Positions 16,953 through 27,065 of a stretch of 45,742 nt of DNA are shown piece by piece (within the stretch, counting starts at the first letter, position 1; the number at the start of each line of letters is the position of its first letter). A program made the translations under genes and the position numbers. The stretch is from contig NZ_NITZ01000026.1 in NCBI RefSeq assembly GCF_002632615.1, positions 1 to 45,742 on the forward strand, written 5' to 3'. This DNA is from Xenorhabdus miraniensis (GTDB lineage: Bacteria > Pseudomonadota > Gammaproteobacteria > Enterobacterales > Enterobacteriaceae). The notes under the pieces are model-generated. The model saw only the letters and a program-made list of their open reading frames with translations. It did not search any database and was not told the DNA's origin.

Positions 16953-19900
16953 TTAAGAACGGATGGTGTAACGGATGTGCAGAATGATATCGTTCAGACT
17001 CTGCAACAGCGCCTGTTGTCGGTCGGTCGCATCCGGGAAACTCAGCGTCAGGCTGCCGCTGTCTGTTACCGGAATGCCTTCAAACGGCAGGTAACGCGCA
17101 TCGTTGAAATCCAGTACAAATTGCCCGCTGTCGTTCATCCCATGGGAGAGGGCAATGGCATTGCAGCCGCGCGGCATCACCACACTGCCACCGTAGTTCA
17201 GCACGGCCCGGATATCTTCATATGGGCCAACCAGCGCCGGTAAGGTAACACTCACCTGCTTCAACTGGCGGGTACTACCAAGGCTTTCGGGATAATCACT
17301 GAAAATATTCAGGTCGGATAACCGTACTGAGGCTTCCATCTGGCGGTTGCTGAGTTTCAGCTCGTTTCCGGTAGGGCCTGCGCTGCCTTTGCCTTGACTG
17401 AGGAACTGCGTGAGTTTTTCTGTCAGGCTAAAATTGTCTGATGATAAGGTTTGATAGAACTGCGCCAGTGATACTGTACGGGTCACTTCCAGTGCGCGTT
17501 CATCACGCTCCAGCCAGGCTTTTTCCATCTCCGCCAGGTTCAGCAGCAGGGTTTCACCAGCCATCAAGCCCGCGGTGGTGCCGTTCCAGGCGCCGCCCCG
17601 GATAAAGGTGACGCCGTTGTCGTTCAGTTCGCGGCGCAACGCTTCCTGCGCCATCAGGCAGAAGGATTGGGTCAGGTCAAAAAACTGGTAGTAGATGGCG
17701 CTCAGTTTGCCACGCATCCAACTGTAGAGCGCTTTGTTGGTGAATTTACGCTGCAAGAGTTCCAACTGGACTTGGGTCTGGGCTTGCTGGGTTTCCTGAT
17801 ATTCCACCTGCATTTGTGCTGCTTCACGACGGATTTTCAAGGCTGCCAGTTGGGCATCCATCTGCCTGACTTCACCGTCGGCGTTATCACGCTGAATTTC
17901 CCACTCCTGACGGCGGCGGCGATAGGTTTCAGAACGACTGATTTTTTCCGCAGAATATTGTGAAGCTGTTGCTGAAAGGGACAACACAGATGCCGCAGCG
18001 TGCAGCGGTGCTCCCCAGCGGCTGCCCCCACAAGCAAAACCGAACACGTTTGGCGCCAGATCAGCTGCTCCTCCGGTAGTCGAAAGCACCTGACCGGCCA
18101 GAGATTGGCTGGCCGCCGCATCAAACAGTGACATAGCCCGCTGCTCTCCGTGGTTGATGTCTTCATCATACAGTCGCTGGTACTTCTCCAGACGGTTCTG
18201 CGCACTGCGTCGACTTTCTTTCAATACGGCGATATCGGCCTCGACTTCATTCACTGTCCGTTGCTGAATGCGGATGCTTTGTGTCGTCAGCTCCATGCCT
18301 TGCTGCAATAACAGCGTAGTCAGTTCATCGGCATCATCATGCTCTGCCATACTGAGCAAAGAAGCTCCAAACTGAGTCAATTGCGTCACCAGATTGCGGG
18401 CCCGTTCCAGCATCACTGAGAAGCGGTATAGCGATAAGGTGCCTTTAGGCAGTGCACTGCCTCCCTGAGACGCCTGTACCATGTTGGTGAGGAGTGCTTT
18501 CGGATCGGTAGGTTCGGCGTAAATTGCCAACGAGAGCGGCTGCCCATCAATGGAAAGATTGTTGCGCAGGTTAAACAGGCGCAGACGCAAGGTTTTCCAG
18601 TAATCGGTGAGCGCTGGGTTATATTCCGGCAGGAACAGCCCGACCAGCGAGTTGGCGGTGCGGGGCTGTGTGGAAATATCCCCGTTATCCAGATCTGCAA
18701 GATCCCGCTGATAGCCCGCCTGTACAGTCTGGCTGGCCGCGACGGAAAGGGACGGTGCTGCCCACTGGCTGCTGCCATAATCTTCCGGCTCATCACCGAG
18801 CAGCTCCAAAGCACGCACATACCACATTTTGGCTTCATTCAGCGCATCACGGGTCAGTTCGCGATAGGCCATATCGCCACGCAGAATAAGTTGATCCAAC
18901 AGGCGCATAAAAGTGGCGACTTTGTAATGTGTCGGATCATGCTGGGCAACGGCATCCGGGTCAACCGCATCCAGCGGATTGGCATGCCAGGAGGTGGTTT
19001 CTTCCAGTGGTCGGCAATTCCAGATCCAGGGAGCGATTTCCCCGTTAACGATATAACCGGCCGGGTTGTAGACGTAATTCATCCATTTGGTGGCTTCGTC
19101 GAATTGTTTTTCCTGTAAAAGACGCTGGAAGCACATCATGGGGGTGTAGTAGAACAGTTCCCAGTAATAGAGGGCACAGGCGCTGTTAAAATCCAAGGGT
19201 TCGGTGGTGGTGCCGTTATGTGGTTGCACACCAGCAAACATACTGGTATCCGATTTAACATGGATAGCTATTTTACCACCGTTATCCGTAAAGTGTGGCC
19301 CGGCCCACGAAACGTCATTGGGGTTCTTCTGGGTGGTTAAGAACACCCTGGCAATAAATTCTTGATTCAGCGGTGTATCATCCAGAGGAATAAAGAGCCG
19401 GACATTGAGTTCGTTATCTTGCAACAATCCTGAGTAGATAACATGAACATTATTATCAACTACGTGTTTAAGGTTGAGCTTGAATGCCCGACTGGTGCCA
19501 TGCGTTGATGAATTGTAAGGTGGTAAGATGAAAGTAGCATAGAAACCTTTACCTAACTGAGGTTCCGGTAATCTCTGGGTTTCCATAGTTAAAATGGTAT
19601 CAATGCCCGTATTCGCTCTGGACACCAGTTGCGGTGCCAGCAGGGTATTGAGACGGATACGATAAACTCCTAGCTGCATATACTGCGCACCCGAATGGGT
19701 TTCACGCAGAAACAGAATATCTTCCGGATTATAATTTACCCGTTTCACCGATAACGTTCTCTTGATCTTACCCAGTACTCGCCATTTTTTGGCTCTGGCC
19801 TCAAAAGTGATATCCAGCGGAGCAATATTATTGATAAAGGTCAACGATGAAGCATCAATTTCCAGTGGCTTAAAGGTGTACTGCATGGCGTCAAAACTGT

Positions 19901-22900
19901 TGGCTGGCAAGGAAGCTGCATAGCCACTGGCCGTAAAGGTATGGGTTTTACTGCCAGTTACAACCGTAATTTTGATATCGGCATTGTTAACTTCTGTATC
20001 AATATCTATCCAGTTGTATGTCCTATAAGAAGACCATATATGGTAACCAGGGTAGCCTGGAAGATAGTCTACACCATCAATAGCATAGCTACACTTTTCA
20101 AAATCACTTGTTTTGTTGCTGCCAACATCAAAAACTTGGTGTGTAAGATTATTTGGAGAAAACTTAAACTCGAAGAGCCGATTACGATAATCCTTATTAG
20201 GTGCCAGAATCAAGTTTCTTTCAAAATTTCCATAGCGTTCGTTTTGTACTGACGCAATATAGTTTTTCGTTTTATTGTAAACAACGATTGGTCCTCCAAG
20301 ATCACGATAATTGCCTTCATAAAGTGGCATATGTGATATGATAAATTCATTACCATACTGTGACGCCCCGTTCACGCCAGCAAGTTTCATGGCACTGATT
20401 TGTTTGTTTCTGATTACATCGTTACCGCTATCATATCTGACAGTAAAAGTCGCATTACTTAGCGTAATCACAAGGTTGTCACTGGAATATTTACTGGCTA
20501 TCTGTGGTATATTCCCTTTTTCCATCACCGTCAGACCATAGTCACCAACGGCAGAACCCATATGCAATGAGGTGGGTATTTCAAAATCCTGAGCAAAACG
20601 ATAATTAGCTTTTCTCACCAAGTCGTTGTCTTTGGTATTGGTGATATCAAAAGTATTTTTCAGCGTGCTGTAGCGGTTAAGCTCGCTGTTTTTCATTTGT
20701 GTCAGGGAGCCATCGCCGTAAATAGTCATCCCTGCTACATTTTTGTTGTTGCTGCTAAAATCGCCGTAATTCTCTCCCGTTTTGTATACGAACACCAGTA
20801 GCGTGTCTTCGTTCTGATAACCTGATGCTGCCAGGCCCAATCGTTCAATGTCAGGCTTATTGCCAGTGACCGCCATCACCTGCGAGGTAATATCGTAAGA
20901 CCAGGGCGCACTCCAACTGCCGTCATGACGTAAAAACGCCAGCTTTAATATAAAACGGTCATAGGTTTTCACCGGATCAGTGCCGTTTTCCGCCACTTCA
21001 TCTTTTTCCACCCAGATAAGGTGCAAACGCTCCCTGAATACGACCGGACGCACTGCATCTTTGTATGGGCTGACCGCCGTATCAATCTTCGTCCACTCTT
21101 TCCAGGCATTGGCGGCCAGTTTACCTGCCTGCATGCGGGAGATATCCACGTTACGCCAGTAGTAATCCGGCAGGTTTTCCCGCGTTTGCCCGACAAACCA
21201 GGTCAGCCCGGTGTTGCTATTCACATTATCGTGATAAGCACTGACCACTTTCAGGTCCGCCACGGTTTCAAAGCGGGTCAGATAGGTTTTAAACGCCTCC
21301 TCCACCGTGTCCCGGCTGAGCTTACTCTGGCTGATGTTTTCCAGCAGCTCATCCATCATTCGGGTCTGCCCGATACGCTGCGTCGGGTCAATGTAGTTTT
21401 CCGGATAATAGACCAGCCGCGACACCCCGCCCCAGGTGCTGTAACGGTTATTCACCGCCCAGTCGGTAAAGAACTGACGGGTGGACACATCGGCACGGGC
21501 ATTCGGTTCTATCCGGTTCAGTGCCCGGTTGATGTAGAGTTGAATACCGGCGATCGCCTCCGCCAGTCGGGTGGTTTTCACGGCAGAGGAAACTTGATTA
21601 TCAATCAGAAAATAGCTGTACAGATCATCCCGGCTTTGCAGGAATACACCCTCAGGCTGGATATTCGCCAGAAACCAATTGCACAGCACGCTACTCAGGC
21701 GCTCCGCGGTATGATCCGTCAGTGCCTGAGCCTGTTGTTTACTGAGCCCGGCTTCCATATTTTCTGCCAGTGTTTGCCACTCATCCCAGGAAGGTAATTC
21801 TGATTCTGGCTTGTTCAGTACAGTCACGTAACGGATATTCACCAGCGTTCGGATAACTGATGGCATGGTGTGCAGTTCTGATGCCACATCCATCCATTGC
21901 AGCACAGAGTTGATGTTCTGCCAGCTTTTAAGACGGCTCACCCTGGCGCAAGTCATGGCCTGTGTCACCATACTGATGTCCAGAGCCATCACCGAGGCTA
22001 ATCTGTCTGCCGTTAGCGTCTGCTGACGCAGTATATCCAGCGTATCAGAGCTGAGATTACCCAATGTATTAATCCACTGGTGGAATCGGTAGAGTGAAAA
22101 TAGGGTATCGATATTGTGTTGTCCGGCGGGTTGACTTCTTGCCCCCAGCACCGAGAAACCGGAAATAACCAACACAGAAAGCTCCGCTTCACTGAGGCGT
22201 AATTTCTGCACGGAAAGCGACAATTGGGCCATCACATGGCAGAACTGCACCAGTTGGGTCGTTTCCTCTTTACTCAGCGTCTCTTTGAGTACCAGCCTCA
22301 TAAATCCGCCAATACCCAAACCGCCCGGTTTCAGGTTATCTGTCCATAACAGGATATAACGCGCCATATCGGGTGACGCCAGATTCAACGTAGCGGCAAT
22401 AAACGGCGCAAGAATTTCAGCCTGAAGCTCCCGATTGCTATTCTGCGCCATGTCTTCATTAATACGCGGCCGAAGCGTATTAATCAGGTTATTGATTTCC
22501 GGCGAAATATTTCCGCTGAATTCGGGTGTACATAACAACCAGAGCTCTTCAGTGGTGATTTCCGCCTCGGTCAGCCATTGTGTTATCTGATACAACCAGA
22601 TAACCAGCCGCGCCAGTTCCTCAGAAGACAGGGAAGCCGTTATTTTGTCACTGAACGGCGAAAATCTATACAGCATACACAGCTCATTGACCGCTAGCTG
22701 ATGGGCATGGGCCAGTAACTTTAAGCGATAAAGTGAGGAGATCACGGAGACAGAAAGTGTGATGTTATTTTGGGTATCCAGTACACCTGCCAGTTTGCCT
22801 AGCTGATACAGCTCACCGCTGTTGACACCCAACCCACGCATCAGGGCCGAACGGGCAAAGGTAGCCTGCTTTTCACCGGGATCAATGCTGACCTTGTTGC

Positions 22901-24524
22901 CGTCGGCTTCAAAGATTTTCCCTTTCAGCGGTGGCATGTTAAAGAGACGGTTAAAATGGCTGACATTGTCATCGTCGGCATACTGACTGATAACTGAACC
23001 GTTCAGCACCTGTGCGTCATCAAAGCTCAGGGCATAACGGCTACTGTAGAACAGGGTATAGAAAACTTTGGTCAGAACTGAATCAGTTATGATGCCCTGT
23101 GCGTTATCACTGTATACGATAGTTTGCAGTTCATTCGGTGAAAGTCCGGTGGCCTGGCACAACCGAATGGCTTTATTCAGCTTGAGAGCGAAAATAGTCA
23201 GCGAGTAACTTTCGAAGATAAAGACTGGGGTTCCTCGAGGCCCTTTAGGGCCATTATGATTATAAGCAAAGATTGTCGCCCCTTCTTTTAAATCATCAGG
23301 GATAAGCGACGACAGCACGTCACTTTGATAAACCGTATTCGCATTGATTGGCGCAGAAAACTTGCCTATAGCCTGACTACCTTGGATCGTGCCCACCCGA
23401 CTTTTACGTATAATGAGCTCGCCATCATTTTTTTTGAAATTAGCTCTGATAATGAATTTGTTATCACCTTTGTAGACCAGATCCCAAAAGTTCAGGTGTT
23501 TCGCATCATCCCCGCCAGGAACTCGGGTTATTTTGTAAGCGCTGAGCTTACCTTCTTGATCCGTCAGCAGCCCCATTGAAATATTATCCACATAAACAGA
23601 GCCGCTGCCAGAAGTGTCGCTTTGCATCATGCCGAGGTATTTTTGCACGTCAGCAGGCTCAAGACCATAATACCGGGCTATCCATGATTGCGATGCGAAA
23701 TTCTCAGGCGTGATATTTTCACTGAAATTTTTCGCAAATAAAGCATCGGCGTTCTTTTCTGTGATCTCCTCGGTCAGGATGTTATAAAGTTCTGGCGAAA
23801 TCTTGGCCAGAATAGCCAGTAATGAGGCTCCTTCCGCTTGCCCCATGACTTCCGGGTTACGGGATAGCGCTGACAGGGTGCTGTCATGCGCCATAATAAC
23901 CTGACGGATCGTCTCATAAGGCTGATGATAAGGTGTGTCAATGGCCTTGCGGTAAGTCGACAGGCTCTTCATCAATGCATCCGAGTTACTCCCGGTCTTG
24001 CGGGTAATATGTTCCAGCAACAGTTCATTAGACAGTGTCAGGGTGGAAATTTCCGTATCCATATTACGCTGACTCAGTGTCAGATTAGCCAGATCTGGAC
24101 GACGGTTATTAAGATGATAAGCAGAACTTGTGAAGTGTAAATTCTTCGCTTCGCGATACAACTCTGTGAGATAGCCAGCCGGTGAGAACATGGAGGCAAC
24201 AGAACCAGGACTTACAAAGGAAGAAGAACGAGAGCCAAACATTTCATCATAACTGCGTGAAAGGCTGTTTTGCTCAATACCCAGACGGATAGCACCAGAT
24301 AATTGTGGGTTAGAACGGGTGAAAATACGTGCTTCCAGCAGACGATGACGTTTTTTTTGTTCAACGGCTTCGTGATGGAGATAGCGAGCCTCCCCCCAAC
24401 TAAGCTGTTTCTCGAACATTTTTCTTAGTTCGCCAAATGAGAAAGGCTGAAGATCGGCGAGGGTCATTGATTGACCGTCGCGAGTTTGATTGATTTTGTT
24501 CAGTAATACATTCGCACTGTACAT
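16953..24524 (-). CDS. xptA1: Tc toxin A component (TcdA/XptA1-like channel subunit)
   Basis: TcA pentamers bind the insect gut cell and, on pH change, drive a syringe-like channel through the membrane to deliver the TcC toxin. The 2523-residue protein has the VRP1-type start (SPGSVASMFSPAGYLTELYR near residue 105), a large alpha-helical shell, the receptor-binding inserts, a neuraminidase-like region, and the channel-forming segment around residues 2138-2190 (LAGQVLSTTGG to ASVLSLSATASQYS). The TcB-binding end is PFEGIPVTDSGSLTLSF. Much of the sequence closely matches what I know of X. nematophila XptA1, with divergence concentrated near residues ~300-430, ~1400-1510 and ~1680-1760. The start has AGGA six bases upstream. 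It is first in the A-B-C operon and intact. Confidence 0.96.
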   Translation of the reverse strand: MYSANVLLNKINQTRDGQSMTLADLQPFSFGELRKMFEKQLSWGEARYLHHEAVEQKKRHRLLEARIFTRSNPQLSGAIRLGIEQNSLSRSYDEMFGSRSSSFVSPGSVASMFSPAGYLTELYREAKNLHFTSSAYHLNNRRPDLANLTLSQRNMDTEISTLTLSNELLLEHITRKTGSNSDALMKSLSTYRKAIDTPYHQPYETIRQVIMAHDSTLSALSRNPEVMGQAEGASLLAILAKISPELYNILTEEITEKNADALFAKNFSENITPENFASQSWIARYYGLEPADVQKYLGMMQSDTSGSGSVYVDNISMGLLTDQEGKLSAYKITRVPGGDDAKHLNFWDLVYKGDNKFIIRANFKKNDGELIIRKSRVGTIQGSQAIGKFSAPINANTVYQSDVLSSLIPDDLKEGATIFAYNHNGPKGPRGTPVFIFESYSLTIFALKLNKAIRLCQATGLSPNELQTIVYSDNAQGIITDSVLTKVFYTLFYSSRYALSFDDAQVLNGSVISQYADDDNVSHFNRLFNMPPLKGKIFEADGNKVSIDPGEKQATFARSALMRGLGVNSGELYQLGKLAGVLDTQNNITLSVSVISSLYRLKLLAHAHQLAVNELCMLYRFSPFSDKITASLSSEELARLVIWLYQITQWLTEAEITTEELWLLCTPEFSGNISPEINNLINTLRPRINEDMAQNSNRELQAEILAPFIAATLNLASPDMARYILLWTDNLKPGGLGIGGFMRLVLKETLSKEETTQLVQFCHVMAQLSLSVQKLRLSEAELSVLVISGFSVLGARSQPAGQHNIDTLFSLYRFHQWINTLGNLSSDTLDILRQQTLTADRLASVMALDISMVTQAMTCARVSRLKSWQNINSVLQWMDVASELHTMPSVIRTLVNIRYVTVLNKPESELPSWDEWQTLAENMEAGLSKQQAQALTDHTAERLSSVLCNWFLANIQPEGVFLQSRDDLYSYFLIDNQVSSAVKTTRLAEAIAGIQLYINRALNRIEPNARADVSTRQFFTDWAVNNRYSTWGGVSRLVYYPENYIDPTQRIGQTRMMDELLENISQSKLSRDTVEEAFKTYLTRFETVADLKVVSAYHDNVNSNTGLTWFVGQTRENLPDYYWRNVDISRMQAGKLAANAWKEWTKIDTAVSPYKDAVRPVVFRERLHLIWVEKDEVAENGTDPVKTYDRFILKLAFLRHDGSWSAPWSYDITSQVMAVTGNKPDIERLGLAASGYQNEDTLLVFVYKTGENYGDFSSNNKNVAGMTIYGDGSLTQMKNSELNRYSTLKNTFDITNTKDNDLVRKANYRFAQDFEIPTSLHMGSAVGDYGLTVMEKGNIPQIASKYSSDNLVITLSNATFTVRYDSGNDVIRNKQISAMKLAGVNGASQYGNEFIISHMPLYEGNYRDLGGPIVVYNKTKNYIASVQNERYGNFERNLILAPNKDYRNRLFEFKFSPNNLTHQVFDVGSNKTSDFEKCSYAIDGVDYLPGYPGYHIWSSYRTYNWIDIDTEVNNADIKITVVTGSKTHTFTASGYAASLPANSFDAMQYTFKPLEIDASSLTFINNIAPLDITFEARAKKWRVLGKIKRTLSVKRVNYNPEDILFLRETHSGAQYMQLGVYRIRLNTLLAPQLVSRANTGIDTILTMETQRLPEPQLGKGFYATFILPPYNSSTHGTSRAFKLNLKHVVDNNVHVIYSGLLQDNELNVRLFIPLDDTPLNQEFIARVFLTTQKNPNDVSWAGPHFTDNGGKIAIHVKSDTSMFAGVQPHNGTTTEPLDFNSACALYYWELFYYTPMMCFQRLLQEKQFDEATKWMNYVYNPAGYIVNGEIAPWIWNCRPLEETTSWHANPLDAVDPDAVAQHDPTHYKVATFMRLLDQLILRGDMAYRELTRDALNEAKMWYVRALELLGDEPEDYGSSQWAAPSLSVAASQTVQAGYQRDLADLDNGDISTQPRTANSLVGLFLPEYNPALTDYWKTLRLRLFNLRNNLSIDGQPLSLAIYAEPTDPKALLTNMVQASQGGSALPKGTLSLYRFSVMLERARNLVTQLTQFGASLLSMAEHDDADELTTLLLQQGMELTTQSIRIQQRTVNEVEADIAVLKESRRSAQNRLEKYQRLYDEDINHGEQRAMSLFDAAASQSLAGQVLSTTGGAADLAPNVFGFACGGSRWGAPLHAAASVLSLSATASQYSAEKISRSETYRRRRQEWEIQRDNADGEVRQMDAQLAALKIRREAAQMQVEYQETQQAQTQVQLELLQRKFTNKALYSWMRGKLSAIYYQFFDLTQSFCLMAQEALRRELNDNGVTFIRGGAWNGTTAGLMAGETLLLNLAEMEKAWLERDERALEVTRTVSLAQFYQTLSSDNFSLTEKLTQFLSQGKGSAGPTGNELKLSNRQMEASVRLSDLNIFSDYPESLGSTRQLKQVSVTLPALVGPYEDIRAVLNYGGSVVMPRGCNAIALSHGMNDSGQFVLDFNDARYLPFEGIPVTDSGSLTLSFPDATDRQQALLQSLNDIILHIRYTIRS

Positions 24525-24600
24525 AATAATCCTAATTATTTTATGGAAGATGTCCAGAAAGTTGGGTAGACAATATTTTGTAAACTACTTTCCTATGAGG

Positions 24601-24647
24601 GCATAAAAATCTGTGGAGCACTTATTATTTCCCACTGATTTTTATGC
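24601..24647. repeat. Long hairpin in the TcA upstream region
   Basis: GCATAAAAATC (24601-24611) pairs perfectly with GATTTTTATGC (24637-24647). After a T/T mismatch the stem continues with GTGG/CCAC. It overlaps the in-frame end of the truncated metallophosphoesterase relic and lies 77 bases upstream of the TcA start codon. It could be the relic's terminator, or a regulator-binding or leader structure of the toxin operon. Confidence 0.5.
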
Positions 24648-25286
24648 TCTCTCTGCTATCCCGTCTACCAAATTCAGTGATATCACCATTAACAATCCCA
24701 AATGCGAAATTCTTATCATTTTTTAATTTTTTTATGCTACTTGAAACCACCCCATTAAATGACTCCCATTCAGAACAGTCCTTATTTAGGTCATTACTAC
24801 TGGTATCTAAACGAAAAGGTTGAGGGTCTGATATAATGAGAACATTATATTTTTCGCTGCATTCTTTTCATTAACATAGACCGTATATGTGTTTCTCGCA
24901 TCCTCTACACGATATATATCGTACAATTTGTGTGGATCATTTACCGTCAAACGATTTTTAACAGAACCCCAATGCGACAAGCTCCAATAAACGTCAAAGC
25001 TTCCTCCATAAATTGAATATTCTACATTACCCTCAGTCCCTGCAGTTAAGGTTCCTCTGGTAGAAAATGAATCCCTTCCATAAGGCTGAATAGTTGATAG
25101 AGGTTTGGAAACCCAGCTACCCCACTCCACATTTTTTCGAATTACAGAGAGGCTATATTGAGTGTTATTAACAACAGTGTATTTAACTATGTCATAGGTT
25201 TTAGTTGATACATGTTCTTTGTTACTACTGCACCCAAATAAAAATAATATTACTGTTAAGAATAAAATTCGATATTTAGTGACCAT
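24625..25286 (-). pseudogene. Frameshifted, truncated lipoprotein: aegerolysin-like domain plus metallophosphoesterase start
   Basis: The frame opens at 25286 with a lipoprotein signal (LTVILFLFGCSS) followed by an aegerolysin-like beta domain (VVNNTQYSLSVIRKNVEWGSW; GTEGNVEYSIYGGSFDVYW). It stops at 24807. From about 24836 a second frame continues the protein (NVLIISDPQPFRLD, ... EWESFNGVV, ... FGIVNGDITEFGR), with the Asp and Gly-Asp motifs that open a calcineurin-like metallophosphoesterase, until a stop at 24625. One missing base near 24836 explains the shift. The later GNHD and His motifs are absent, so the gene is also cut short. The N-terminal part could still give a 159-residue lipoprotein. 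Domain names come from motif recognition and have not been checked by search. Confidence 0.65.
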
Positions 25287-25767
25287 TTTTTAATCCATTG
25301 CTTGCGACTTAATCTATTTTTTGGTGTGTAGCTCCGTATGCTCAGATTGTAAGTGTATACATCAAGTGCATGAGTCACTCCATAAGCACATCCTACGATG
25401 AATGAAGAACTCAACACTTACCTCTTGTAACCTGAGTTCCGTTTTCCCGTGTCACACTGCACACTTGGTAAAGCAGAGAACCTCTGTGACAACGGCGACA
25501 ATGATAGAGAATAAAAAAACAAACAAAACATTATACTTATTTATTTAATTAAAAAGGTTTTTATTCCGATGTAATAAATATTATAATAATTAATTTCCAA
25601 TAATAATAAAAAAAGACACATGAAGCAGCAGTTAATACCTTTTTAAAAACAGGGAATAGATCATTCACTCCTTTTAAATAAAACCATTGACGAGTAAATG
25701 GAAAATCTATAGATCTGTTGTGTGTTATTTTTTTAAGAAAGATCTGAATCTGTTTGGGATTACGTCA
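25287..25767. other. Intergenic region between divergent lipoprotein relic and regulator
   Basis: About 480 bases with no gene. It must contain the promoters of the minus-strand lipoprotein relic and of the plus-strand ToxR-like regulator. A small perfect hairpin (CAGAG-AAC-CTCTG) lies near 25473. The right half is very AT-rich, as is common in H-NS-bound promoters, which ToxR-type regulators often antagonise. I cannot fix promoter positions. Confidence 0.4.
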
Positions 25768-26571
25768 TTGAAATACGTTATAAACTTTACCATCATATAC
25801 TCACCTGCAGACAGAAAACTGTCATTGCTCAACGATAGCAATCATGAAATCACACTATCAAACCAAGCGGCGCGACTGCTGCTTGAAATGGTCACTAACA
25901 GCAATGAAACTCTTCATCGGGAAGATTTATTGAAAAGGGTATGGGAGGATTATGGTTTTACACGTTCAAACAATAGCCTCAATGTCGCTGTAAGCGAGAT
26001 TCGAAAATCATTTGAATCTTTGGGAAGGGATCCAAAGATTATCATCACCATTCCTAAAGTAGGTTTTCGTTTCGAGGGTGCTGTAGAGCCAGTAATTAAA
26101 CAGAGTGAAAATAATGTTTTTCCTATTAATGAAAGTGAGGCGCAATTAAAGCACCCCGCTGATAACACTATTTTCATAAGGCCAAAAAACCAACAAATAA
26201 AAAAATTCGTTATATGTATGACTTTCGTTTTCCTCTGTAGCTACGCTTCTTATGAAGCTTTTATTACATTCAAACACTTAAACGTACGCGATGAAAAAAC
26301 AACATTTCTTTATAGCGTTGGAAAATGTGACGTTTATGCATTGGGAGATCTCCCAATAGATGTGGGTGGAAATTATATTGATATAGCCAAACAAGATATC
26401 AACAAAGAAGCCATTAATTGCGACTTCGCGAAGGGTAATATTTACTACAAAAAAACACGTAGTGGCAGTCAGGACATACAAGTTAGTTTTATAGGCATAT
26501 GTGGCTTAGACAAAAATAACAAAACTAAAGACTGCAGAAGCATATTAAACAACTTTGGTGCAAATCGATGA
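25768..26571 (+). CDS. ToxR/CadC/MarT-like membrane-bound transcriptional regulator
   Basis: The N-terminal ~105 residues are an OmpR/ToxR winged helix (ITLSNQAARLLLEMVT; LLKRVWEDYGFTRSNNSLNVAVSEIRK; IITIPKVGFRFEG). One transmembrane helix follows (FVICMTFVFLCSYASY), then a periplasmic part of ~90 residues with several cysteines. This one-component layout lets a periplasmic signal control promoters directly from the membrane. The likely start is TTG 25768, because the family begins M/L-KYVIN; TTG 25687 would add 27 residues with no domain. It overlaps the FidL-like gene by four bases (ATGA), the arrangement of marT-fidL-type pairs. It is divergent from the toxin operon, with one relic between, so control of the toxins is a reasonable inference but unproven. 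Confidence 0.8.
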   Translation: MKYVINFTIIYSPADRKLSLLNDSNHEITLSNQAARLLLEMVTNSNETLHREDLLKRVWEDYGFTRSNNSLNVAVSEIRKSFESLGRDPKIIITIPKVGFRFEGAVEPVIKQSENNVFPINESEAQLKHPADNTIFIRPKNQQIKKFVICMTFVFLCSYASYEAFITFKHLNVRDEKTTFLYSVGKCDVYALGDLPIDVGGNYIDIAKQDINKEAINCDFAKGNIYYKKTRSGSQDIQVSFIGICGLDKNNKTKDCRSILNNFGANR

Positions 26572-27065
26572 AAAAAAACCATTGGTTATATATTGCGCTT
26601 TCATTACTTTCCATTATTTTGTTAATAGCATCATTTGAAATTATCAATGTGGACAATAAAAAAAATAACATCGAGATTCGATGTGCGGGTGAGTTAACTT
26701 TACGTAGAAAAGTTAATAACACTGATCTAGCCAATTTAAATGAAAAAATTTTTTTATTTTTATATGGTAATGGGACAGGTTTCTTGATACAGAAAGGTGT
26801 ACTGTCAATAGATAATAAAAATTACATAATCGATCGTGAAGTAAAGATTGATTACACTGATTTTGATAAGGATCAGATATACACATTCAAAATTATAAAT
26901 GTAAGATTATGGGTTAGTGACAATATCCCACCCACAGTTGATACGATATTCCCCATATTGGGAAGAGTGCAGTCATCCTTTTACCTAAATATTACGTCGG
27001 TTGATAAAGATCTTTACATTTTCAACGAGCTTTCGGGGCCTCTTTTCTTGTGTAAACGATTTTAA
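26568..27065 (+). CDS. FidL-like membrane protein
   Basis: A 165-residue protein with one N-terminal membrane helix (YIALSLLSIILLIASFEI) and a periplasmic domain. The early part (IRCAGELTLRR) and the end (SSFYLNITSVDKDLYIFNELSGPLFLCKRF) have the two cysteines and the layout of FidL-like proteins. Such proteins are encoded with MarT/ToxR-like regulators in Salmonella and relatives and probably modulate the partner regulator. The start codon overlaps the stop of the upstream regulator, so translation is coupled. The family assignment rests on sequence pattern plus gene pairing; the signal sensed is unknown. Confidence 0.65.
   Translation: MKKNHWLYIALSLLSIILLIASFEIINVDNKKNNIEIRCAGELTLRRKVNNTDLANLNEKIFLFLYGNGTGFLIQKGVLSIDNKNYIIDREVKIDYTDFDKDQIYTFKIINVRLWVSDNIPPTVDTIFPILGRVQSSFYLNITSVDKDLYIFNELSGPLFLCKRF

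Noticed and set aside
21021..21797. Plus-strand 258-codon open frame inside the TcA gene
   Set aside because: Long, but antisense to conserved TcA sequence, with no ribosome site and no recognisable domain; it reflects GC-rich codon structure.
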